Source: an uncultured Ruminococcus sp.
Lineage (GTDB): Bacteria; Bacillota; Clostridia; Oscillospirales; Ruminococcaceae
Reading direction: 5' to 3'
Assembly: GCA_902800795.1 (NCBI GenBank)
Contig: CADCFQ010000020.1
Span: forward strand, 1-43,754
Length of the DNA: 43,754 nt
Shown here: piece after piece, positions 37,789 through 43,754 of the stretch
How the letters are laid out: the number at the start of each line of letters is the position of its first letter
How positions within the stretch are numbered: the stretch's first letter is position 1
The notes under the pieces: generated by a model
What the model was told of the DNA's origin: nothing
What the model saw: the letters and a program-made list of their open reading frames with translations, nothing else
Database searches by the model: none
Position numbers and translations under genes: made by a program

Positions 37789-39150
37789 CTACATTTCATT
37801 CCTTGTCAGCTTAACCACGCACTCCACATGGGTAGTCCTCGGGAACAGATCAAAGCCTGTTATGCGCTCGGTCTTATAGCCAAGCTCTCCGAGTATCGCA
37901 CAGTCACGGGCGGCTGTGGAAGGGTTGCAGGAGATCATAACTATCCTGTCGGGAGCCATTTTCTGCATATACTCAAGGGTATCCCTTGTACAGCCCTTTC
38001 TTGCAGGGTCAGCAATAATAACATCCGGGCGCACTCCCCTTTCAAAAAGGAGCTTTGCGCTCCTGCCTGCGTCGCCGCAGATAAACTCGCAGTTTGTTAC
38101 GCCGTTGTTTGCAGCATTGAGTTTAGCATTGTCGATAGCGGCAGCTATGACCTCAACGCCAATGAGCTTTTTGACCCTGTGTACCATTGACAGCCCCACT
38201 GTCCCGGCTCCGCAGTAAAGATCAAGGAGAGTCTTGTCCTCACTGAGACAAGCATACTCCTCGGCACGCTTGTAAAGGCGCTCTGCCTGCTCGGTGTTGA
38301 CCTGATAGAAGGACAGCGGCGAAATGGTTATGCGCCTGTCACACATAATATCCTCAATGACATCACTGCCGTAAACAGTCTTTACACGCTCACCGAGTAT
38401 CTTGTTAGTGTTTTTCGGGTTCTCGTTGAGAACTATGCTCCTTATATCGGGATAGGCTTTGACAAGGCTGTTATAAAGCTTATCAAAGCAGCCGCTTTTG
38501 GAAATTGATGTGACAACAAGACAGAGCATTATCTGTTTGCTGTGCTCACCTCTCCTGAGATAGATATGGCGAAGCAGCCCCTCACCTGTGACCTCGTTAT
38601 AAGCCTTTATGCGGTTTTCATTGACAAAGGTCATAATATCCGAGACAATGCTTTCAAAAATGTCGGGTTGAAGATTACAGCAAAAGCTTTCGCAGATCCT
38701 GTGAGAGCGTCTGGCATAAAAGCCGCACACGGCCTTGCCGTCCTGTTCGGCAACGGGATACTGCGCCTTGTTGCGATAATGCGATATCTGCTTTGCTCCC
38801 ACAAAGCTGTCAAACTCCGGGCTGAGGCCGCCTATCCTGCGGAAGGCTTCTTTTATAAAGCTTTCTTTAAGGCGGCATTCCTCTTCATAGGAAAAATGCC
38901 TGAAAGAACAGCCGCCGCATTTTGAATAGACAGCGCAGTTATTATCACACCTGAAAACAGAGGGCAGTATAAGTTTGTCGATTATGCCGTAGCAGTAGGA
39001 CTTATTGACCTTGACTATGCGGCAGCTTATCCTGTCTCCCACAGCAGTCATCGGAACAAAAACAGCTATCCCGTCATATCTCCCCACGCCGTTGCCCTCG
39101 TTTGTTATATCGGTTATTTCAAGCTCGATGATATCATTCTTTCTGAGCAT
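37789..39150 (-). CDS. rlmD: 23S rRNA (uracil-C5)-methyltransferase, RlmD/RlmCD-like
   Basis: A SAM-dependent m5U methyltransferase acting on 23S rRNA. The 453-residue protein has an N-terminal TRAM domain (about 1-58) and an iron-sulphur motif CAVYSKCGGC (about residues 66-75), with a further Cys later. The SAM site is LLDLYCGAGTVGL, followed by ADPARKGC and the catalytic Cys in MISCNPST. In Firmicutes one enzyme can modify both U747 and U1939 (RlmCD), so the exact site is not decided here. Its start lies within the last 17 bases of hemZ. Confidence 0.9.
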   Translation of the reverse strand: MLRKNDIIELEITDITNEGNGVGRYDGIAVFVPMTAVGDRISCRIVKVNKSYCYGIIDKLILPSVFRCDNNCAVYSKCGGCSFRHFSYEEECRLKESFIKEAFRRIGGLSPEFDSFVGAKQISHYRNKAQYPVAEQDGKAVCGFYARRSHRICESFCCNLQPDIFESIVSDIMTFVNENRIKAYNEVTGEGLLRHIYLRRGEHSKQIMLCLVVTSISKSGCFDKLYNSLVKAYPDIRSIVLNENPKNTNKILGERVKTVYGSDVIEDIMCDRRITISPLSFYQVNTEQAERLYKRAEEYACLSEDKTLLDLYCGAGTVGLSMVHRVKKLIGVEVIAAAIDNAKLNAANNGVTNCEFICGDAGRSAKLLFERGVRPDVIIADPARKGCTRDTLEYMQKMAPDRIVMISCNPSTAARDCAILGELGYKTERITGFDLFPRTTHVECVVKLTRNEM

Positions 39151-40606
39151 AGAACCTCTCTACCTCGTCTTTTTTCTTTATCATAAGATCAAAATGCTTG
39201 TTGTATTCAAGCGGGAATTTATAATTGAAGACCCTCTCAAGCCTTGCGTTTTCAGTATCTACAAGCTTTGTGGAGCCGCCGGCGCCCATAGCAAGGATAG
39301 TCTGTACCTCTTCCATTATGTAGATATTGTAAAGGCTCTCTGTGCCCATCTTTGCCCAGCCTATGTTTTCAAGATTGTCAAGCATGTTCTTCTGCCTGTA
39401 AAGGTAATAGGGATAATAGCCGGCATCCAGCAGTTTCTCGCTGGCATAGCGCACCATTTCCTCGGCCGGGTTGTCAAGCACCTGCCTGTCCCCTGACTGG
39501 TTTATCCTGGAAGAGCGCTTGATAGAAAGTGTGTGAACGGTTATGTTCTCGGGCTCCAGGCGTATCAGCTCGTCGATAGTATGGCGAAAGCTTTCCACGG
39601 TGTCCTTTGGCAGGCCTGCTATTATATCTGTGTTTATACACTCAAAGCCTGCCTGTCTGGCCAGCGCAAAGCTGTCATAGAACTGTCTGACAGTATGCTT
39701 CCTTCCGATAGCTTCAAGCACCTCGTCATTAAGGGTCTGCGGGTTTATCGATATGCGTCCGACGCCCTTTTGTTTCAGTGTTTCAAGCTTGTCCGGAGTA
39801 ATTGTGTCGGGTCTTCCTGCTTCAACAGTGTATTCACGAAGATGAGACATATCAAAGCTGTCCGAAACTGTATCTATTATGCGGCCGAGCTGCTGAGCAG
39901 TAAGAGTCGTAGGCGTACCTCCGCCGAAATAGACGGTGTCGAGTCTTAGCCCCAGCTTTTTCACAAGTGTCCCTGTATAGCGTATCTCCTCGCAGAGCTT
40001 ATTTATGTATTCGGGTATCAGCTTGGCTGTGCCCTCCACCGACTGCGAAACGAACGAACAGTAGGAGCACCTTGTGGGACAGAACGGAATAGAGATATAA
40101 AGGCTGAAGGAGTCAGAGGAAAGCTCTTTTAGAGCCTGCTCCTGGACCTTTGCCGTCATATAGGCTATACGGCATTTCTCATCAGAACAGAGATAACGTT
40201 CTTTCATAACGGTGAATATCTCTTTAGCCCTTAGTCCCTCACTCAGCATAGTATTAACACGCTTAACAGGACGGATACCTGTTATCACTCCCCATCCCGA
40301 GCCCTTGCCGGTAAGCCTCTGCATCACTTTATAGAGAAGCCTTGACATTATAAGCTCACAGTCGGCTTCATAGCCTGAAGACCCACCGGGGACGATATGT
40401 GCCTTATGAGCAGTTTTCCCCTCATAGGACACGATAACATAAAGCAGAGTGTAAGAGGAGAACTCCTTCTTTCTTGCAAAAACAAAGTCTCCCTCAGCTT
40501 CACACTTATCGCTGTAGACGTGTTTAAAGAGCCTGGCTGGGATAAAAAGCTTCATTATCCCCTCCAACTCATATTTATAATCGTTGCCGCTGAAAACAAG
40601 TGTCAT
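39134..40606 (-). CDS. hemZ: Coproporphyrinogen dehydrogenase HemZ (radical SAM)
   Basis: The 490-residue protein is a HemN-like radical SAM enzyme of the HemZ type. The cluster motif is CPTRCSYC (about residues 179-186) in an IPFCPTRCSYCSF stretch. GGGTPT lies further on, as does a C-terminal HemN-type domain. The N-terminal 150 residues are the HemZ-specific extension. Oxygen-independent coproporphyrinogen oxidation is the family assignment, but HemN relatives have several other roles and no other haem genes are present here. The gene overlaps its upstream neighbour by four bases and the RlmD-like gene by 17. Confidence 0.88.
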   Translation of the reverse strand: MTLVFSGNDYKYELEGIMKLFIPARLFKHVYSDKCEAEGDFVFARKKEFSSYTLLYVIVSYEGKTAHKAHIVPGGSSGYEADCELIMSRLLYKVMQRLTGKGSGWGVITGIRPVKRVNTMLSEGLRAKEIFTVMKERYLCSDEKCRIAYMTAKVQEQALKELSSDSFSLYISIPFCPTRCSYCSFVSQSVEGTAKLIPEYINKLCEEIRYTGTLVKKLGLRLDTVYFGGGTPTTLTAQQLGRIIDTVSDSFDMSHLREYTVEAGRPDTITPDKLETLKQKGVGRISINPQTLNDEVLEAIGRKHTVRQFYDSFALARQAGFECINTDIIAGLPKDTVESFRHTIDELIRLEPENITVHTLSIKRSSRINQSGDRQVLDNPAEEMVRYASEKLLDAGYYPYYLYRQKNMLDNLENIGWAKMGTESLYNIYIMEEVQTILAMGAGGSTKLVDTENARLERVFNYKFPLEYNKHFDLMIKKKDEVERFYAQKE

Positions 40607-41247
40607 TTAAGTTCCCTCATCGCCTTCTGGAGATAGAAATTATACTTTCTTTCCTCATCAAGTGAGGTAGGAGACATATGTCCCGGGTAAACTTTCAGAT
40701 CTCCGCCGAGATCGGCTATCTTCACAAGCGAACGCATCATGGCGTCCATATCGCCGTCAGGCATATCTGTGCGTCCTATGCTCCTTGCAAAAAGAGTGTC
40801 TCCGGAAAACATAGTATCACCGCAGATAAAGCAGACCGAGCCCCTTGTGTGACCGGGAGTGTCCAGAACATCGAATTCCAGCTCATCAAGAGTGAGGATA
40901 TCATTCTCGGTAAAGGTGGTAACTTCTCCGCTAAAGGTCTTTGCTCCTCTTGCCCTGAAAAGTGATGCCAGCATTTCTGTCTCGTCGCTTAGCTTGTCCT
41001 TGTCCATCGGGTGGATATACACCTCACAGCCTGTTTTCTCCACAAGGTCAGCCACAGCGCCCACATGGTCAAAATGGCCGTGGGTAAGAAATATTTTTTT
41101 AAGCGTCAGCCCGAAGATATCAAGCTGTTCAAGGATGTATTCAGCTTCGGCAGGCGCATCTATCAGAACGGCATTGTTCTGTTCGCTTGCAACTATATAG
41201 CTGTTGGTGTCGCAGATGCTCAAAGGCTTTAATCTGTATACTCTCAT
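40603..41247 (-). CDS. Metallo-beta-lactamase fold hydrolase (glyoxalase II-like)
   Basis: The 214-residue protein has the metal-binding THGHFDHVG (HxHxDH, about residues 55-63), a second His in DTPGHTRGS, GDTLF, and a late GH ligand (PGHMS). It belongs to the glyoxalase II-like hydrolases that commonly sit between relA and hemZ in Clostridia. The substrate is unknown; thioester hydrolysis is typical. AGAGG precedes the ATG. It lies 13 bases after relA and overlaps hemZ by four bases. Confidence 0.9.
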   Translation of the reverse strand: MRVYRLKPLSICDTNSYIVASEQNNAVLIDAPAEAEYILEQLDIFGLTLKKIFLTHGHFDHVGAVADLVEKTGCEVYIHPMDKDKLSDETEMLASLFRARGAKTFSGEVTTFTENDILTLDELEFDVLDTPGHTRGSVCFICGDTMFSGDTLFARSIGRTDMPDGDMDAMMRSLVKIADLGGDLKVYPGHMSPTSLDEERKYNFYLQKAMRELK

Positions 41248-41260
41248 TTTCTACCTCTTG

Positions 41261-43477
41261 TTACTTTCCGCTTCTCTCTACCGAGATAACGTTCTTTATC
41301 TTCTGGAGCTTTGCTATAACACGGTTGAGCTGCTCCATGCCTGCTATGCTGACAGTTACGGTGAGCATAGCGTTTCCGTTTTTGAGCTCTCTCGAAACTG
41401 ACTCATAGATATAAATGTTTATCATAGCCAGCGCCGAGGAAACATCAGCCAGCAGACCGATACGGTCAACGGCGATGATATCGAGGGTACACTTGAAGTA
41501 GCCGGATTTGCCCTCGGTGGATTCCCACTTGACAGGCACCCAGCGCTCGGCACTTCCCTCCTGATCCTTCTGGTTGATATAGTTTATACAGTCCTTTTTG
41601 TGGATGGATATTCCGTGGCCGCGGGTGATAAAGCCGATGATATCATCCCCGGGCAGCGGATTGCAGCACTGGGCAAACTTGATAACACAGTTGTCGATCC
41701 CGTCAACGATGACTCCCGAAGAATTGCCCGAGGGCTTTTTCTCCTCCTGTGCAAGAGCTTCGCTTATCTGCTTCTCGCCGTATTTCTTGTTATACTCGGC
41801 TTTGAGCCTCTGCATGACCTTTGAAAGGACAACGCCGCCGTAGCCGATGGCTGCAAAGAAATCGTCAAGGGTCTCACAGCTGTGGCGGTGCATATCAAGA
41901 GCGAGGAAGCTTTCAAGCTCCTCCTCCGGCACACGCATATTGTTCCTTCTGAATTCTCTCTCCAGTGCTGTTCTTCCCTCGAAGATGTTCTCCTCTCGTC
42001 TTTCCTTTTTGAACCAGGAACGTATCTTCGACTTGGCTTCATTGGTCTTTGCGATATTGAGCCATGATCTGCTGGGGCCGTGGCCCTCGGTGCTGTAGGT
42101 AAGGATCTCGATGATCTCGCCGGTCTTCACCTGATAGTCGTAGGAGACCATCTTCTTATCAACCTTGGCGCCGGACATCCTGTGGCCTATCTCGGTATGG
42201 ATAGCATAGGCAAAGTCTATAACTGTGGCGCCGACAGGCAGGGTTATCATATCGCCCTTGGGAGTGAAAGCGAAAACGTCCTCGGGAGCAAGGTCATTCT
42301 TTATTGCTCTTACTATCTCCTCAACGTCATTGGAGCCCTGCTGCGACTCTATTATCTGTCTTACCCAGGCAAGTCTTCTGTCGTCCTTGGAGCTTCCGTT
42401 TACGCCCTCTTTATACTTCCAGTGTGCCGCTATTCCGTATTCAGCAGTGCGGTGCATCTCCTGGGTCCTTATCTGGACCTCGAAGGGTATGCCCTCACGG
42501 CCGATAACAGTGGTATGGAGCGACTGATACATATTGGCCTTGGGGGTGGAGATATAGTCCTTGAAGCGGTTAGGGATAGGACGGAACATATCATGGATTA
42601 TACCCAGTACATTATAGCACTCGGTAACGGTATTAACGATTATCCTTACCGCATAGCGGTCATAGATCTGGTCTATCTCCTTGCCGTCACGGTAGACCTT
42701 CTTATAGATGCCGTAGTTGCTCTTTACTCTGCCCTCGATCTCGGGGACAGGGTCAAAATCAGCGGCAAGACGGTCATAGATCTTCTGCTTGATGCTCTCG
42801 ACAAGCTCTTCTCTTGCGCTTTTTCTAAGCGCCATCTGCTCGTCTATCTCAGCATAGGCATAAGGGTCAAGATAGAAAAAGGCAAGATCCTCAAACTCCT
42901 CTTTGATAGAACGGATACCGAGTCTGTGAGCTATAGGCGCATAGATGTTCATAGTCTCGTGGGCTATGGTTCTGCGCTTGGACTCACGGCAATAATTCAG
43001 GGTACGCATATTGTGGAGCCTGTCGGCAAGCTTGATAATGATGACTCTTATGTCCTCGCTCATCGCAAGAAGTATCTTTCTTATATTCTCTGCTTTCTGC
43101 TCCTCTTTGGTGAAGATCTCCACCTTGCCCAGCTTTGTAACGCCGTTTACCAGCATCTCAACATCGGCGCCGAACTTCTTATGGATCTCGCCCAGGGTAC
43201 AGTCGGTGTCCTCCACGACGTCATGAAGAAGTGCTGCACAGATAGTGTCGGTGTCCATTCCGAGCTCCAGCAGGATGTAAGCCACAGCCAGAGGGTGAGT
43301 GATATAGGGCTCGCCGGACTCACGCTTCTGATCGTGGTGATACTGCTCGGCAAGCTCATAGGCAGATACTATCTTTGAAAGGTCATACTGCTTCTCGTCA
43401 TCAAGTATCTTCTGAATCAAATCATCGACGGTATATACGGTGTTACCGGCAGATGCGGGTCTGCTTACTTCTTCCAT
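41261..43477 (-). CDS. relA: Bifunctional (p)ppGpp synthetase/hydrolase, RelA/SpoT family
   Basis: Makes and degrades the stringent-response alarmone. The 738-residue protein has an HD hydrolase domain (ALLHDVVEDTDC, about residues 83-94) and a synthetase domain with YDRYAVRII and NRFKDYIS. The RFKD motif is the RxKD type expected of bifunctional Firmicute enzymes. A TGS domain (DVFAFTPKGD, about 395) and a C-terminal ACT domain (about 660-738) follow. ATG 43477 is preferred, eight bases from GGAGG; the GTG at 43486 overlaps that site. It follows the recJ end by 14 bases. Confidence 0.96.
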   Translation of the reverse strand: MEEVSRPASAGNTVYTVDDLIQKILDDEKQYDLSKIVSAYELAEQYHHDQKRESGEPYITHPLAVAYILLELGMDTDTICAALLHDVVEDTDCTLGEIHKKFGADVEMLVNGVTKLGKVEIFTKEEQKAENIRKILLAMSEDIRVIIIKLADRLHNMRTLNYCRESKRRTIAHETMNIYAPIAHRLGIRSIKEEFEDLAFFYLDPYAYAEIDEQMALRKSAREELVESIKQKIYDRLAADFDPVPEIEGRVKSNYGIYKKVYRDGKEIDQIYDRYAVRIIVNTVTECYNVLGIIHDMFRPIPNRFKDYISTPKANMYQSLHTTVIGREGIPFEVQIRTQEMHRTAEYGIAAHWKYKEGVNGSSKDDRRLAWVRQIIESQQGSNDVEEIVRAIKNDLAPEDVFAFTPKGDMITLPVGATVIDFAYAIHTEIGHRMSGAKVDKKMVSYDYQVKTGEIIEILTYSTEGHGPSRSWLNIAKTNEAKSKIRSWFKKERREENIFEGRTALEREFRRNNMRVPEEELESFLALDMHRHSCETLDDFFAAIGYGGVVLSKVMQRLKAEYNKKYGEKQISEALAQEEKKPSGNSSGVIVDGIDNCVIKFAQCCNPLPGDDIIGFITRGHGISIHKKDCINYINQKDQEGSAERWVPVKWESTEGKSGYFKCTLDIIAVDRIGLLADVSSALAMINIYIYESVSRELKNGNAMLTVTVSIAGMEQLNRVIAKLQKIKNVISVERSGK

Positions 43478-43491
43478 TGTCTGCACCTCCC

Positions 43492-43754
43492 TTACAGCTT
43501 GCTTTTAAGTTCTCTGAGTACATTCGCAGCTTCCAGGTCAACTTTACCGTTAACAGGCAAAATTCTGACCGTCTGCTTTGACGCCAGAAATTCAACAAGT
43601 CCTGTCTCGGCAAAAGCATCTATAATAAACCGCAGCTTGCAATAGTTCATCGACTGTGAATTCGTCCTGAAATATAGATCATCAAGCGAAATTTCCTTTG
43701 CAGCAGCGATAAGCTTGTATGTATTTACGAGTTCCGCTCTTTCAGGATACATTC
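43492..43754 (-). CDS. recJ: 3' end of a gene, probably single-strand-specific exonuclease recJ (partial)
   Basis: Only the last 87 codons are in the window; the frame runs off the right edge. It reads P-E-R...L...Y..., then a helix-rich stretch and two short strands (GLVEFL, VRILPV), which fits the C-terminal domain of Firmicute RecJ proteins. The position immediately before relA agrees, since recJ precedes relA in many Clostridia. No catalytic motif is included, so this is a placement-supported guess. Confidence 0.6.
   Translation of the reverse strand, partial: MYPERAELVNTYKLIAAAKEISLDDLYFRTNSQSMNYCKLRFIIDAFAETGLVEFLASKQTVRILPVNGKVDLEAANVLRELKSKL

Noticed and set aside
42080..43378. Long open frame (432 codons) on the plus strand
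   Set aside because: It is the antisense shadow of relA and shows no recognisable protein. The same holds for 993-2192 opposite aroC.

Overview
The window looks like a chromosomal, mostly housekeeping segment of a Gram-positive gut Firmicute of the Ruminococcus / Oscillospiraceae type. The pointers are Firmicutes-type sigma-A promoters (TTGACA-N17-TATAAT), AGGAGG-like ribosome binding sites, frequent TTG starts, a DUF4364 gene next to the aromatic pathway, a recJ-relA-hydrolase-hemZ block, and CotH-type lipoproteins. This assignment is inference; no rRNA gene lies inside the window.

Layout. Positions 1-349 hold a promoter reading out of the left edge, probably for an rRNA operon, and the terminator of the first gene. 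Positions 350-5814 (minus) carry an aromatic amino acid operon: leader peptide, DAHP synthase, aroB, aroA, aroC and DUF4364. It starts at a near-perfect promoter and is preceded by a Phe-rich leader peptide and an intrinsic terminator, that is, a classical attenuator. hflX and a cytoplasmic LacI-like-sensor/GGDEF gene follow (5832-9013, minus). A second gene of the same architecture is divergent at 9284-11200. On the plus strand come an SPFH/zinc-ribbon, four-TM and TM2 protein operon (11425-13471), a TIM-barrel gene plus a HAD(YqeG)-VanW fusion (13691-15753), and a flavodoxin (15865-16344).

Positions 16441-21733 (minus) contain a response regulator and histidine kinase followed closely by an iron alcohol dehydrogenase, an epimerase-like protein and a short-chain dehydrogenase. 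Divergent from the regulator are two CotH-kinase-like lipoproteins (21885-25378). A ribbon-helix-helix-like protein and ClpB (25544-28862) follow. Next is a complete preQ1 operon, queD-queE-folE-queC-queF (28913-31758, minus), with a structured leader and terminator.

The asparaginase gene (32304-33305, plus) has its own promoter, and a roughly 270-nt leader lies between that promoter and the start codon. The leader is built from repeated inverted repeats and nested hairpins, one of which shows a compensatory base-pair change between copies. The right end (33347-43754, minus) holds ligA, TfoX-like, GNAT, a membrane protein, a lipoprotein, two small paralogues, a RlmD-like methyltransferase, hemZ, a metallo-beta-lactamase fold hydrolase, the (p)ppGpp synthetase/hydrolase and the 3' end of a probable recJ.

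The most interesting items are the repeat-built asparaginase leader, the Phe attenuator in front of DAHP synthase, several promoter-overlapping dyads (flavodoxin, TIM barrel, RHH-ClpB), the YqeG-VanW fusion, and terminator stems that recur at unrelated genes.
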